Shown here piece after piece: positions 38,152-47,601 of a stretch of DNA of 64,000 bases (the first letter of the stretch is position 1; each line of letters starts with the position of its first letter). This DNA is from an uncultured Helicobacter sp. (GTDB lineage Bacteria; Campylobacterota; Campylobacteria; Campylobacterales; Helicobacteraceae): the NCBI RefSeq assembly GCF_910577135.1, contig NZ_CAJTLL010000001.1:124001-188000 (forward strand), in the 5' to 3' direction. Position numbers and translations under genes: made by a program. The notes below the pieces were generated by a model. The model searched no databases, was not told where the DNA came from, and worked only from the letters and a program-made list of their open reading frames with translations.

Positions 38152-38486
38152 TTCTTACCCTCATATTGCTTCACTACTGCTTCTCCACCTGCATTATAAA
38201 CTTTGTTTGCAGATTCTCTGCCTCGTTTGCTAATATAAGCACTCAACGTTGCCTGTTCATCTGGAGTGAGATTATCCATATGTTCTTTTCTGCAATCTCG
38301 TTCAAATACGTCACTTAACTTATAATACGTTTCAACATCAAGTGATTTTGGTAATTGTAAAAGTTTTTGCCCCATACACTCAAAAACCTTATAGCCAAGT
38401 CCAAACAATAATGATTCTGCTAATTTATCGTCATCATTTGCCATAGCACCTGCTACTAAAAATCCTGCTAAAATTAACTTTTTCAT
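38148..38486 (-). CDS. Small secreted hypothetical protein of the rmuC operon
   Basis: 112 residues from the ATG at 38486, which has TAAAAGGAG before it; longer in-frame starts would run into rmuC. A signal peptide (MKKLILAGFLVAGAMA) precedes an acidic helical domain with two cysteines (VFECMGQ, ERDCRKE). No family recognised. It overlaps the next gene by four bases. Confidence 0.65.
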   Translation of the reverse strand: MKKLILAGFLVAGAMANDDDKLAESLLFGLGYKVFECMGQKLLQLPKSLDVETYYKLSDVFERDCRKEHMDNLTPDEQATLSAYISKRGRESANKVYNAGGEAVVKQYEGKK

Positions 38487-38511
38487 TCTGTCTCCTTTTA
38501 TTTCGTCCATA

Positions 38512-40053
38512 TTACTCTCCTTCAACATTGGGTAGGTTTTTCTTAGGTGTAGCTCCAAAATTTTTAAGCGACTCAAATTTGCCACACAAGTTCCCTCTGC
38601 CACTCACAAGTTGCTTATCTAGCTTGTCAATATCGTCTCCTAAAGATTTGAAATGTTTTTGAATGCCCTGAAAACTTTCAATTGCAGTGGCAAACTTTTC
38701 ATAAAAAGCATTAATCTCTTTAAATGCGCTTTGCACACTTTTTTCTCGTTGAATGTATGTCCAGCTTATATGAATAGTCTTTAATGCCATAAAAAGTGTA
38801 TGAGGAGTAACTAAGTATATTTTTTTGCTATACGCATATTGATAAATGTTATGGTCTGCCGAGAGTGCTAGGTCTAAGATATTGTTGTATGGTAAAAAAA
38901 GCAAAACATAATCATAGGTGTAGTCATTAAACTCTCTATAAGGTTTATCAGCAAGTTCATCTATACGATATTTCAGGTTTTTAGCTATCTCCTTTGCTAT
39001 ACGACTTTCCAGCTCCATATCAGAATCTGAAGTTAACGTTAAGTCATCGGGTAAAGGAAATTTAGAATCAATAATAATATTCCGCCTTTTATTATCATTT
39101 TCTGCACCACCATCTAAGAATACTACAGCATCGGGCTTATATCCTTTGTTTCCGTCTTTGAAATGTGTTTGAAGTTTATATTGCTCACCCTCAATAAGCC
39201 CACTATTTTCTAAAACATTTTTAAGCTGTATTTCTCCAAAATTGCCTCTTACCTTTTTGTCTCCTTTAAGAATCTTGCTTAATGATTCTGTAGTTTCCTG
39301 CATTGTTCTAGCATATTCAAACACACTTTTAATCTGTCCTTTTAGATTGGCTTCATTTTCTCTCAAATTAACCGAATATTCTTGGATAGTCTTTTTAATA
39401 GGTATAAAAACATCATCTAATGCTTTTTTAGAATCCCTATTAAATATCAGTTCCACTTTCTTGAGTACATTATCATCTTGTAGTTTAATGTATTTTTCTA
39501 GTCCTTTTTGAATACTTTCAAACATATCTTTATGTTGTGCTTTTTCCCTCTCGATATCGTTATTTAATTCATTAATACGTTTTTCATTTGCCTCATTTGT
39601 CGCCTTAAATCTTGCATTATCATCTTTTATGCTTTGATTTTCTTTTCTTATTTGTTCTATATGTTCTTCTAGTTCTCCAATATTTTTATTTAAATTACAA
39701 ATTTGCACTTCTTTATTTTTATTGTCTGCTTCAAGTTTTATCTTGTATTCGTGTATGGTGCTGTAATTTTCTTCAATAGTGTTTTTATCTTTATTCATCT
39801 GCTCAGCCTGCCTTAACAATTCTTCGATACGTTCATTTTTGTGTTTATTTTCTGCCTCAAGCTTTATTTTTGTTTCTTGTGCAATATCGCAAACCTCTTT
39901 CATTGCATATTTTTCTTTGCTCAGTCTTTCAATTTCTATTTCCAACTCTTCGTATTTTGTTTCAATTTTAATTTTTTCTGTATATGTGCTAACAAATTTA
40001 TAAACACAAATAACTGCTAATATTAGAACACACGTAATTGCAAAATAGATCAT
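38512..40053 (-). CDS. rmuC: RmuC-family DNA recombination protein
   Basis: 513 residues: an N-terminal membrane anchor (about 2-20), a long coiled coil of Glu/Lys-rich heptads (about 25-230), then the RmuC domain with VRGNFGEIQLKNVLENSGL and YKPDAVVFL...IIIDSKFPL, the PD-(D/E)xK-like nuclease core. RmuC limits DNA inversions in E. coli, probably as a nuclease. The gene heads a four-gene operon facing an XRE regulator; TATCCCATAGGATA lies 22 bases before its start. Confidence 0.85.
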   Translation of the reverse strand: MIYFAITCVLILAVICVYKFVSTYTEKIKIETKYEELEIEIERLSKEKYAMKEVCDIAQETKIKLEAENKHKNERIEELLRQAEQMNKDKNTIEENYSTIHEYKIKLEADNKNKEVQICNLNKNIGELEEHIEQIRKENQSIKDDNARFKATNEANEKRINELNNDIEREKAQHKDMFESIQKGLEKYIKLQDDNVLKKVELIFNRDSKKALDDVFIPIKKTIQEYSVNLRENEANLKGQIKSVFEYARTMQETTESLSKILKGDKKVRGNFGEIQLKNVLENSGLIEGEQYKLQTHFKDGNKGYKPDAVVFLDGGAENDNKRRNIIIDSKFPLPDDLTLTSDSDMELESRIAKEIAKNLKYRIDELADKPYREFNDYTYDYVLLFLPYNNILDLALSADHNIYQYAYSKKIYLVTPHTLFMALKTIHISWTYIQREKSVQSAFKEINAFYEKFATAIESFQGIQKHFKSLGDDIDKLDKQLVSGRGNLCGKFESLKNFGATPKKNLPNVEGE

Positions 40054-40074
40054 TTGACTTTCTCCTTATGTATT

Positions 40075-40088
40075 TATCCCATAGGATA
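40075..40088. promoter_or_regulatory. Palindromic operator candidate 1 (rmuC side)
   Basis: TATCCCATAGGATA: arms TATCC/GGATA around CATA. It begins 22 bases upstream of the rmuC ATG, so a bound repressor would cover the transcription start. An identical copy is at 40129-40142. Confidence 0.7.
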
Positions 40089-40128
40089 TATGAAAACACA
40101 TTTTAACTTTGTAAAGTGCGTTATTCAA

Positions 40129-40142
40129 TATCCCATAGGATA
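40129..40142. promoter_or_regulatory. Palindromic operator candidate 2 (XRE side)
   Basis: Exact second copy of TATCCCATAGGATA, ending 25 bases before the ATG of the XRE gene, 54 bases from copy 1 centre to centre. Position suggests autoregulation by the HTH protein and co-control of rmuC. Confidence 0.7.
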
Positions 40143-40167
40143 AGCTTTCTGTATCATCGGGGGAGTT

Positions 40168-40422
40168 ATGCAAAATGGCTTTGGTAACGCCACGCAAGAA
40201 GAGATTCTAGCCTTTCATACACGCATATCACGTAAGATTCGCTCTTTACGTGAGGAGCGAGGAGTCTCGCAGCTTGACTTAGCTCTTGATATAGGCATTA
40301 AATCCGTAGCCTTTTATTCTAATTGTGAGAATAATCGCTATGGCAAACACTTCAACCTAGAGCATTGCTACAAAATCGCTAAATCCCTTGAAGTAGATAT
40401 TACAGAGTTTTTTATGCTTTAA
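40168..40422 (+). CDS. XRE-family helix-turn-helix regulator
   Basis: 84 residues, essentially one HTH_3 domain: ISRKIRSLREERGVSQLDLALDIGIKSVAFYSNCE followed by HCYKIAKSLEVDITEFF. A GGGGGAG ribosome site precedes the ATG. It is divergent from the rmuC operon with two identical palindromes between, so it most likely represses both directions. Confidence 0.85.
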   Translation: MQNGFGNATQEEILAFHTRISRKIRSLREERGVSQLDLALDIGIKSVAFYSNCENNRYGKHFNLEHCYKIAKSLEVDITEFFML

Positions 40423-40749
40423 TTTAGGCTTTTGTATGTAATAATGGAGGATTGATAATAGAAATTCTAAACCTTAGAATCTCACTTGATGATTCACACG
40501 AAGTGCTAATCCATACCTGTAAATTGCGTTGGCAAGTCATCAAGTGCAACCTTTTTCCCTCGTGGCTTTGCCACTGCGGGATTTGCCCCTTTTAAGGGGT
40601 TGCATGGCGGAAATGGGGGCTTAGCTCCCATTTACAAGACCTTTGTAGCAGCTTTAGCCACATACAACACGCAGTGTTTTATCCACACTTGCAAATAGCA
40701 AAGGCACAATAGATTAGAGCATAGAATCTATGCTAAGATAAAACTTAAG
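40423..40749. repeat. Dispersed mosaic repeat, copy B, in intergenic region
   Basis: No gene. Inverted relative to copy A: AATGGGGGCTTAGCTCCCAT with TTTACAAGA at 40611-40638, and GCAAAGGCACAATAGATTAG at 40697-40716. It also holds TTCTAAACC with TTAGAATCTCACTTGATG (40465-40491), matching inverted CATCAAGTGAGTTTCTAAGG in copy C near 58803, and small hairpins such as GTGGCTTTGCCAC and CCCCTTTTAAGGGG. Confidence 0.6.
40718..40734. repeat. Palindrome after ureH
   Basis: AGCATAGAATCTATGCT is a perfect dyad with a one-base centre, lying about 15 bases beyond the ureH stop and built on the over-represented octamer TAGAATCT. It could act in transcript ending, but there is no T run. Confidence 0.5.
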
Positions 40750-41508
40750 CTATTTCAATAGACTTTCTTTAAAATCAAGCAAGATTTCACTTTCATTGGC
40801 TAGAGCTTTGATAAGTATAACATCTCCGTGAGAGCTTATGCCGGCATTAAGCTTTGAATCTAAAACCTTAGCCTTTAATGCCTCCTTATCTATGCTTTTA
40901 TCAAAGATAATGTAGCTTAAAAGATGTGTATGATGATAAAACATACAAAGGCTTTGAAGTGGCATTTGCGCAGGGATAAGCCTCATATTTTCAAAAAATA
41001 TAAGTTTATTTTGAGCATAAAGGGCAATTTTTGAAGCAAATTGTTTAAAGGCAAATGTCTCACCTATCGCAACCCTACCCGCACAAAAGATTTCATCATA
41101 ATAGAATCTACAATCCTCGTGTAAAAATACATTTGTATGTGCCTCAAAGGAGGAATTTTCAAAAGGAATGCAAGGCAGGGGAGAATAGCGCAAAAAAGCA
41201 TCTTTTTCTACGACTATTTGCGTGTTTCTTTGGGCTTTGCCATCTTGTGTATTATGTATTTTCTCATAGCTTTGGGTGCTAAGGAGTATTTTGCTTTTTT
41301 CACCTATGCGTAAGTGTATTTCTTGCGTATCATCTTTCATTAACCCAGCAGAGACACACAGCAGCATAATCTCGGCAAAATCCCCATACTCTAGGGGCTG
41401 TATAATTTTAAAAGGTGGAGTGAAAAATACTTTATCTATGATATTTTTATTATCTGCTCCTACCTTTGTTATGAGCTCTAGCACACTTTTTTGCGGAAAG
41501 TTACTCAT
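40750..41508 (-). CDS. ureH: Urease accessory protein UreH (UreD)
   Basis: 252 residues from the ATG at 41508, directly after ureG; a longer frame starting inside ureG at 41544 adds residues not seen in relatives. FFTPPFKIIQPL, FAEIMLLCVSAGLMKDD, and YEKIHNTQDGKAQRN align with H. pylori UreH. UreH docks on urease and conducts nickel delivery with UreF and UreG. Last gene of the operon. Confidence 0.93.
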   Translation of the reverse strand: MSNFPQKSVLELITKVGADNKNIIDKVFFTPPFKIIQPLEYGDFAEIMLLCVSAGLMKDDTQEIHLRIGEKSKILLSTQSYEKIHNTQDGKAQRNTQIVVEKDAFLRYSPLPCIPFENSSFEAHTNVFLHEDCRFYYDEIFCAGRVAIGETFAFKQFASKIALYAQNKLIFFENMRLIPAQMPLQSLCMFYHHTHLLSYIIFDKSIDKEALKAKVLDSKLNAGISSHGDVILIKALANESEILLDFKESLLK

Positions 41509-41510
41509 TA

Positions 41511-42110
41511 TTATTTTTCTAAAAGGGCATAAGTTTTTATCCACTCTATTACATCTGCAATCCCCTCTTTTTGGCGGATATTTGTAAAGAGAAATGCCCT
41601 ATCCCCTCTCATTTTTTGTGTATCATTTTTCATCACTTCTAGACTTGCTCCTACATACGAAGCTAAGTCAATTTTATTAAGAAGCAATAAATCGGATCGT
41701 GTAATGCCCGGTCCCCCCTTTCTTGGGATCTTATCTCCCGCGCAAACATCAATAACAAATATCGTAAAATCGGCGAGTTCTGGGCTAAAGGTAGCAGAGA
41801 GATTATCTCCCCCACTTTCTATAAACACAATATCAAGTTCAGGAAAGCGCTCTAAAAGCTCATCTAAAGCTTCAAGATTCATAGAGGCGTCCTCCCTAAT
41901 AGCTGTATGAGGGCAGCCTCCTGTCTCTACACCTATAATTCTCTCCTGTGGTAAAATGGAATTTTTGCTCAAAAATTGCGCATCTTCTTTTGTGTAAATA
42001 TCATTTGTAATCACTGCGAGAGAGTATTCCTCGCTCATTGCTCGTGTGAGTGCTTCTATAAGTGCTGTTTTGCCACTTCCTACTGGTCCGCATACGCCTA
42101 TTTTTACCAT
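41511..42110 (-). CDS. ureG: Urease accessory GTPase UreG
   Basis: 199 residues with [17 protein letters not shown] (P-loop), [27 protein letters not shown] (CPH nickel site) and [15 protein letters not shown]. UreG binds nickel and GTP and hands the metal to the active site. Confidence 0.97.
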   Translation of the reverse strand: MVKIGVCGPVGSGKTALIEALTRAMSEEYSLAVITNDIYTKEDAQFLSKNSILPQERIIGVETGGCPHTAIREDASMNLEALDELLERFPELDIVFIESGGDNLSATFSPELADFTIFVIDVCAGDKIPRKGGPGITRSDLLLLNKIDLASYVGASLEVMKNDTQKMRGDRAFLFTNIRQKEGIADVIEWIKTYALLEK

Positions 42111-42119
42111 TTATTCTCC

Positions 42120-42782
42120 TTAAGACATATATAATCTTGAGTAGAGATTCTCGTGCTGCATAGCCTTGATTTCCTGATGAGGGCTTATAGCGCAAAAATC
42201 TGCTTCCCCTAAAGTTTCTAACTGTGTATATGCCATATCAAATTCTTTATGCAAACTCATAAGAATCTTTTGCCCTTCACCTTGGGCTAGGGGGATAAGC
42301 TTCACACAATTTGTAAGGGTGCTTGATATTTGGGTGTATATGTAGTGCTTTATGCAATCTTTGGGTTTAAAATGATGTGATTTGCAAAAGACGCCATAGC
42401 ATATAGGATATAAGAAATAATTACTCATCTTGGCATAGTTTAAAAAAAGCTCCTTTTGCCCTTCTTGTGTTATTTGCAGTGTTTTTATGAATCTTATGCC
42501 TATTTTTTGCATAGCATTTCTTGATTCCTCTGCGGCACTTGCTGCGTATAAGAAGGATTCTAGCTCAAGGATTTTCTCTACATTTTTAGATTCTAAAGCA
42601 AGTTTAATACCTAGCATATCTGTATATAAAAATTGTGTGTGTAAATAAGATATGAGATATTCTCTAGCGTCTTTTTGATTCTTTATAGTGCCTAATTGTA
42701 CATAGCTTTCTAACCCAAAAGAATGCGTATAGCCTCCTATGGGGAAAAGTGAGTCGTTGATTTGCAAAAGTAAAAAGTTCAT
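42120..42782 (-). CDS. ureF: Urease accessory protein UreF
   Basis: 220 residues from the ATG at 42782, two bases from the ureE stop; an upstream in-frame start at 42803 lies within ureE. LLLQINDSLFPIGGYTHSFGLESY is the UreF signature. UreF bridges UreH and UreG and checks nickel insertion. Confidence 0.94.
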   Translation of the reverse strand: MNFLLLQINDSLFPIGGYTHSFGLESYVQLGTIKNQKDAREYLISYLHTQFLYTDMLGIKLALESKNVEKILELESFLYAASAAEESRNAMQKIGIRFIKTLQITQEGQKELFLNYAKMSNYFLYPICYGVFCKSHHFKPKDCIKHYIYTQISSTLTNCVKLIPLAQGEGQKILMSLHKEFDMAYTQLETLGEADFCAISPHQEIKAMQHENLYSRLYMS

Positions 42783-42783
42783 T

Positions 42784-43290
42784 TTAAGCCTTTTTAAATG
42801 CAATTTCGAAATTTGGACTATAAAGCATCTGTGGTTCTTTCATAAAGAGACTTTGGAGCCTATTTTTAGATTCTAAAATGCAGGGCTTTTTTTGAAAATC
42901 TATCTTAAGCCTTTCAAGCATTCTTTGCACCACTGGTTCAAAGGGTGTGTGAAACTCTTGCGTATTTTGTGCAAAGAATAGAGGAGCGTGGAGATTCCCA
43001 ATCTCATAGCAAAAGTGAGCCACACTTCCCAAGTCGTGCAAACCCACGCAAATGGCAGAAGTGGGGATAATAGAGACAACTATCGCTTCACTATTTTCTA
43101 GGGCAAGTATATCTCCATCATTTAAGCCAGATGTTTTAGTAAGTTTTAATCCTATGAGTTTATTGCCTTGAGATGTAAGACGAGCGATTTTCTTATACGA
43201 ATCAAACCATTCTATTTTTACTTCATCAATTTTAAGTGCTGTAGAATCTATATGCTTGATATTGCCACAAATTTTTTCTACAATTATCAA
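42784..43290 (-). CDS. ureE: Urease nickel metallochaperone UreE
   Basis: 168 residues if it starts at the TTG at 43290, which makes IIVEKICGNIKH the N-terminus as in other UreE proteins and overlaps ureI by four bases. The longer frame to 43371 reads through the ureI end and is unlikely. CYEIGNLHAPLFF contains the conserved dimer-interface histidine. The C-terminal tail has no histidine run. Confidence 0.88.
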   Translation of the reverse strand: MIIVEKICGNIKHIDSTALKIDEVKIEWFDSYKKIARLTSQGNKLIGLKLTKTSGLNDGDILALENSEAIVVSIIPTSAICVGLHDLGSVAHFCYEIGNLHAPLFFAQNTQEFHTPFEPVVQRMLERLKIDFQKKPCILESKNRLQSLFMKEPQMLYSPNFEIAFKKA

Positions 43291-43799
43291 TGCCAATATC
43301 CCAAAAAGAACAGCCAAGCAGGGATTAAAGCTGTGAAAATACCCTCTAAAATTGCCAAATAAGGCGTCCATTTCAATGTAATTTTAAGTACACATTCTAC
43401 AAAACCTATGAACCATAGCACTCCCCAAGCAAGCCATATACACATAAAAGCCTTTTCTTGAAAGCTCTCACCATAGCTAAGTAAAGCCGCGGGGATAGTA
43501 TTTAGCGCTACAAATAGGCTATACCAGCCATACGCCCTTAAATCGAGGTTAAAAAGCAAATTACAAGCGATAAACAAATACGTAAATCCAAAAAGTAAGC
43601 TCATCGCCGCTGCATAAAAAGACTGAATCTCAGCAGAGGTTGCGCTCGCGCATATTACAAGAATAATGCTTGTAGTGATGGATAAAAAAGCGACAAAAAG
43701 ATTCATAATAGCTGTGGTTTTTGCATCAATATTACTTAAGCGGCAAATGCCATTATTAATAAGCACAGCCCCAACATAGAGTAAAACAAGAGCTAGCAT
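43287..43799 (-). CDS. ureI: Urea channel UreI
   Basis: 170 residues with six membrane helices: LALVLLYVGAVLINNGIC, LLFGFTYLFIACNLLF, YGWYSLFVALNTIPAALLS, FMCIWLAWGVLWFIGF and ALIPAWLFFLGYWH closely follow H. pylori UreI. The two periplasmic loops are much shorter than in the 195-residue H. pylori protein and carry no histidines. UreI lets urea enter the cytoplasm when the outside is acidic. Confidence 0.95.
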   Translation of the reverse strand: MLALVLLYVGAVLINNGICRLSNIDAKTTAIMNLFVAFLSITTSIILVICASATSAEIQSFYAAAMSLLFGFTYLFIACNLLFNLDLRAYGWYSLFVALNTIPAALLSYGESFQEKAFMCIWLAWGVLWFIGFVECVLKITLKWTPYLAILEGIFTALIPAWLFFLGYWH

Positions 43800-43808
43800 T
43801 TACTTCTC

Positions 43809-45518
43809 CTAAAATAAGCTATAAAGTTGTCCTAGAGGGACTTTATCTACACTTTTTGAGGTGATTGTTTGATTATTGATTTTTACTTCATAGGTTTGAG
43901 GATTGACTTCTATATGCGTGATAATATCATTATGCTTCATATCTTTTTTACCGATTTTACGGCAGTTTTTGACAGGCAGAATTCTTTTTTGCAAGCCTAA
44001 TGTTTCTTGAATCTTTAAGTCATAAGCAGCTTGTGAAACAAAGGTGATGCTTGTATCATATTTTGCCTTTCCTTCTGCCCCAAACATCTTTGCATACACT
44101 ACAGGCTGAGGAGTGGGGATAGAAGCATTTGCATCGCCAATTTTTGCCGCTACAATCATTCCATTTTTGATAATCATTTCAGGCTTTACACCAAAAAATG
44201 CAGGTTTATAAAGCACCAAATCAGCAAATTTACCCACCTCAACAGAGCCTACATAATCAGCAATGCCTGATGCAATAGCTGGGTTTATGGTGTATTTTGC
44301 AATGTATCTTTTGATTCTAAAATTATCATTTTCGCCTTGCTCTTCCTTAAGGCTTCCAAATTCATTTTTGCATTTATCTGCGACTTGCCATGTCCTTATG
44401 ATAACCTCTCCTACCCGTCCCATTGCTTGGGAATCCGAACTTGTGATAGAAAACACCCCCATATCGTGTAGCACATCTTCTGCGGCAATACTTTCAGGTC
44501 TAATCCTACTATCTGCAAAGGCTACATCTTCTTTGATATTTTTATCTAAATGATGGCATACCATAAGCATATCTAAATGTTCATCAAGTGTATTTTTAGT
44601 AAATGGAAGCGTTGGGTTTGTGGAGGCAGGGAGGACATTTGCCTCTCCTGCGGCCTTAATAATATCTGGAGCGTGTCCGCCTCCTGCTCCTTCTGTGTGG
44701 AAAGTATGAATCGTTCTACCAGCTATGGCTTTAAGTGTATCTTCAACAAAGCCGCTTTCATTAAGCGTATCTGTATGTATGGCTACTTGCACATCGTAAC
44801 GTTCTGCTACATTTAAGGCGTGATTGATTGCAGCAGGAGTGGAACCCCAATCCTCGTGTATTTTTAAGCCTATGGCACCAGCTTGTATTTGTTTGCTTAG
44901 GGCACTTTCACTTGAGCTATTTCCTTTACCCAAAAAGCCAAGATTCATTGTATAGGATTCAGCGGCTTTAAGCATACTTTTTATATTCACCTCTCCATTT
45001 GTGCAGGTTGTAGCATTTGTCCCAGCAGCTGGTCCTACCCCTCCTCCTATCATTGTAGTAACCCCGCTATAAAGGGCAGTTGGAATCTGTGTAGGAGAGA
45101 TAAAGTGAATATGCGTATCAACGCCTCCAGCAGTGAGTATAAGCCCTTCTCCTGCCACAACTTCAGTATTAGTCCCAACAATCATATTTTCCCCTACACC
45201 ATCTTGCGTATCTGGATTCCCGGCTTTGCCAATACCTACGATTTTGCCTTCTCTTATACCAATATCAGCTTTATAAATACCTGTATAGTCAATAACAACT
45301 ACATTTGTAATCACTAAATCAAGCATATTTGGATAATCACTCGCACATTGTGCCATACCATCACGTATTGTCTTGCCCCCGCCAAATTTAATCTCCTCTC
45401 CATAGAGGGTATAATCTTTCTCAATTTCTGCAAGCAAATGTGTATCTGCTAACCTTATTCTATCCCCGGTTGTAGGACCATACATCGAAGCATATTCTTT
45501 TCTTGAAATTTTTTTCAT
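43809..45518 (-). CDS. ureB: Urease subunit beta (UreB), catalytic
   Basis: 569 residues. THIHFISP holds nickel ligands His136 and His138, GLKIHEDWG the carbamylated lysine, [15 protein letters not shown] further histidines, and [20 protein letters not shown] the flap region. It hydrolyses urea to ammonia and carbamate, buffering the cell against acid. Follows ureA by 15 bases. Confidence 0.98.
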   Translation of the reverse strand: MKKISRKEYASMYGPTTGDRIRLADTHLLAEIEKDYTLYGEEIKFGGGKTIRDGMAQCASDYPNMLDLVITNVVVIDYTGIYKADIGIREGKIVGIGKAGNPDTQDGVGENMIVGTNTEVVAGEGLILTAGGVDTHIHFISPTQIPTALYSGVTTMIGGGVGPAAGTNATTCTNGEVNIKSMLKAAESYTMNLGFLGKGNSSSESALSKQIQAGAIGLKIHEDWGSTPAAINHALNVAERYDVQVAIHTDTLNESGFVEDTLKAIAGRTIHTFHTEGAGGGHAPDIIKAAGEANVLPASTNPTLPFTKNTLDEHLDMLMVCHHLDKNIKEDVAFADSRIRPESIAAEDVLHDMGVFSITSSDSQAMGRVGEVIIRTWQVADKCKNEFGSLKEEQGENDNFRIKRYIAKYTINPAIASGIADYVGSVEVGKFADLVLYKPAFFGVKPEMIIKNGMIVAAKIGDANASIPTPQPVVYAKMFGAEGKAKYDTSITFVSQAAYDLKIQETLGLQKRILPVKNCRKIGKKDMKHNDIITHIEVNPQTYEVKINNQTITSKSVDKVPLGQLYSLF

Positions 45519-45533
45519 ATCTTTCCTTTTTAC

Positions 45534-46211
45534 TTATTCTGCGAAGTTTTGCTTTTGTGCGATTTTTATAGCTTTTTGCTCATTTTCTTGGTTAATAACC
45601 CCATTTGTTAGGTCGTTAAATCCTATTATCTTTTTCTTGCCTCCAAACTCTATAAGCTCCACATTTTTAACCTCTCCGGGTTCAAATCGCACAGAAGTTC
45701 CCGAAGCTATATTAAGACGTCTCCCAAAGGCTTTTTGTCTATCAAATTTTAAATATCTATTTACTTCAAAAAAATGGAAATGTGAGCCTACTTGTATAGG
45801 TCTATCCCCTTGGTTGCTTACTTTGAGAGATATACATTCTTTATTGACATTGAGGAGTATATCTTCATCTTTTAAGATATACTCTCCGGGTTTTAGCTTT
45901 CCATTGTCTTGTATAGGATTGTGGATTGTTACAAGCTTAGTGCCATCGGGGAAGGTAGCTTCTACTTGCACTTCGTGGAGCATATAGGCTACACCATCAA
46001 GCACATCTTCAGTCTTTAGTATTTCTCTACCATAGCTCATAAGCTCAGCCACACTTTTATTTCCTTCTCGTGCGAGTTCCATAATCTCCATACTAAGCAG
46101 CGCTAAAGCTTCGACATAATTAAGCTTAATACCTCTTTCTTTCCGTTTTTTTGCAAGATCCCCAGCATAGTGGAGCATAAGTTTATCTGTTTCTTTGGGT
46201 GTTAAATGCAT
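45534..46211 (-). CDS. ureA: Urease subunit alpha (UreA, fused gamma-beta)
   Basis: 225 residues: residues 1-100 match the gamma subunit ([20 protein letters not shown]) and 110-225 the beta subunit ([25 protein letters not shown]). This fusion is the Helicobacter arrangement. AAGGATT precedes the ATG. First gene of the seven-gene operon. Confidence 0.98.
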   Translation of the reverse strand: MHLTPKETDKLMLHYAGDLAKKRKERGIKLNYVEALALLSMEIMELAREGNKSVAELMSYGREILKTEDVLDGVAYMLHEVQVEATFPDGTKLVTIHNPIQDNGKLKPGEYILKDEDILLNVNKECISLKVSNQGDRPIQVGSHFHFFEVNRYLKFDRQKAFGRRLNIASGTSVRFEPGEVKNVELIEFGGKKKIIGFNDLTNGVINQENEQKAIKIAQKQNFAE

Positions 46212-46259
46212 TGTAATCCTTAATATAAAACTTTGCTTTATTAATTAAATCTTGAGAAT

Positions 46260-46272
46260 CCTAATATTTAGG
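46260..46272. promoter_or_regulatory. Dyad upstream of ureA
   Basis: CCTAATATTTAGG, five-base arms around TAT, lies about 50 bases before the ureA start. It may be an operator for a nickel or acid regulator, but does not match the NikR half-sites I know. Tentative. Confidence 0.3.
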
Positions 46273-46347
46273 AAATAATGCTCTTTTTATGGCTTAAACT
46301 AGGCTTTTATTATGTGGGAATTGCCACTATTATATGCTACAAACAAG

Positions 46348-46905
46348 CTATTTATGTAAAATATGCAAATACTCTATTGTAGAATCTTGTTTGCACACAC
46401 GTTTAGAATCAGCCTTAAAAACGCTGGTATTTTTGGCTTTTAAGCGCATATTTACCATATTTTTCAAAGATTTGTTTAATCTGTTCTAAGCTTAATAATC
46501 CCTCATCATTGTAGCTTAAAAAAATCCATTCAAAATGTGCGTTTTTGATAAGCGATTCTAACTCATTTGCTACTTTTGCTTTCTTACACCAATGTGATTT
46601 TGATATGTTCTTAAGCCTGTTTTGCCCTGCGGGATAAAGTCATCATAGAGGGCAATGGTGTTTAAAAGATGATAGTTTGCCCCATACTCTCTAGCATTAT
46701 AAGGAGGGTCTAAGTAAAGAATATCACCACTAATGCTCTTAATAAGCATATTAGCGTCCTCATTAAATACTAAATGTTGATTTTCATTACATTCAAAATA
46801 AGCAGGGGTTATAAACATTTGCCTTGTGGCACTTTTTTAAGATGCTTTAAAAACGCTCCATAAACAGAAGCGGTATTCGCCACGCTATCAGCAGTTTCTA
46901 AAGAT
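46348..46905 (-). pseudogene. Decayed D12-class adenine DNA methyltransferase
   Basis: Pieces of one methylase occur in changing frames: SLETADSVANTASVYGAFLKH, then PAYFECNENQHLVF and ILYLDPPYNAREYGANYHLL (catalytic DPPY, inside the open stretch 46570-46818), then NELESLIKNAHFEWIFLSY and NDEGLLSLEQIKQIFEKYG after a shift near 46600, and KADSKRVCK...TIEYLHILHK after another near 46415. At least three frameshifts and the loss of the N-terminal SAM-binding part make it non-functional. It lies right after an HNH endonuclease gene. Confidence 0.85.
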
Positions 46906-47586
46906 TTATTTTTGATAAATATGTTGATAATGGTATTTTAAAAATGCTTCTCTGCCATTGGTTGGCAAATTTTCAATAATTTTTCCATTAAAAAGATTTA
47001 ATTTATTAAGATATGCTCTAGTGCTTCTATCCATTTTCTTTGAAAATAAAATCTCTCTATCTTGCGCAAAAGTGATAAGTCCTACACTTTTATCAAAAAG
47101 TTTATCAAACAATGGTGATAGCAACAATCCATTACACACATCAAGCCTTTCTTGATGACTGCAAAACACCCAAGGCTTAATATGTGATGCAATAAGAAGT
47201 TTTAAATCTTGTATATGTGTAATAGGGCATTCTTTTAATGTCTGTATTAATGCTTTTCTAAAATCTTGTTGCCCAATTCTTATATTTTGTAGGCTTTGAC
47301 TTTCTGTAAGATTCCTTGTTTTTATCTGCTTAGAATCTAGAATAATTTGTATATCTGCATTCTTATTTTCTATATCATTAATAAAGCTTCTAAGCGCATA
47401 TATGCCATAGGCAATTCTTATAAACTTTGGATTTCTTTGACAACGTTCTTGAATGGTGTTATTAGGCGTTTTTCCGCTTATCTCATTTTTGTCCTTATAG
47501 TGCCAAATATATTCATATAAGCATTTCAACGAGGCAAATTCCCCATTTTCTAGCATTACTTTTTCTATCGCCTCATCATAAGTCAT
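46906..47586 (-). CDS. HNH restriction endonuclease
   Basis: 226 residues. The C-terminal half matches the HNH_2 pattern of restriction enzymes: LLIASHIKPWVFC, LDVCNGLLLSPLFDKLFDKSVGLITF. The N-terminal half (YDEAIEKVMLENGEFASLKCLYEYI) resembles the HARE-HTH-like DNA-binding start of type II proteins. The gene is intact while its likely partner methylase is broken, so it may be inactive or protected by another methylase. Confidence 0.75.
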   Translation of the reverse strand: MTYDEAIEKVMLENGEFASLKCLYEYIWHYKDKNEISGKTPNNTIQERCQRNPKFIRIAYGIYALRSFINDIENKNADIQIILDSKQIKTRNLTESQSLQNIRIGQQDFRKALIQTLKECPITHIQDLKLLIASHIKPWVFCSHQERLDVCNGLLLSPLFDKLFDKSVGLITFAQDREILFSKKMDRSTRAYLNKLNLFNGKIIENLPTNGREAFLKYHYQHIYQK

Positions 47587-47601
47587 TTCAAGCCCCCATT
47601 T

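Noticed and set aside
38487..38603. Longer start for the 112-residue secreted protein
   Set aside because: It would overlap rmuC by 92 bases and hide a good signal peptide and ribosome site at 38486.
40449..40716. CRISPR array or attachment site in the repeat-rich gap
   Set aside because: Repeats are unequal, not regularly spaced and have no cas genes nearby; no integrase or direct-repeat boundary.
43291..43371. Long start for ureE giving 195 residues
   Set aside because: The extra 27 residues come from the overlapping ureI end; family proteins begin at the IIVEKI region.
46260..46272. NikR operator upstream of ureA
   Set aside because: The dyad does not show the TATWATT/AATWATA half-sites with the required spacing, so it is kept only as an unassigned dyad.
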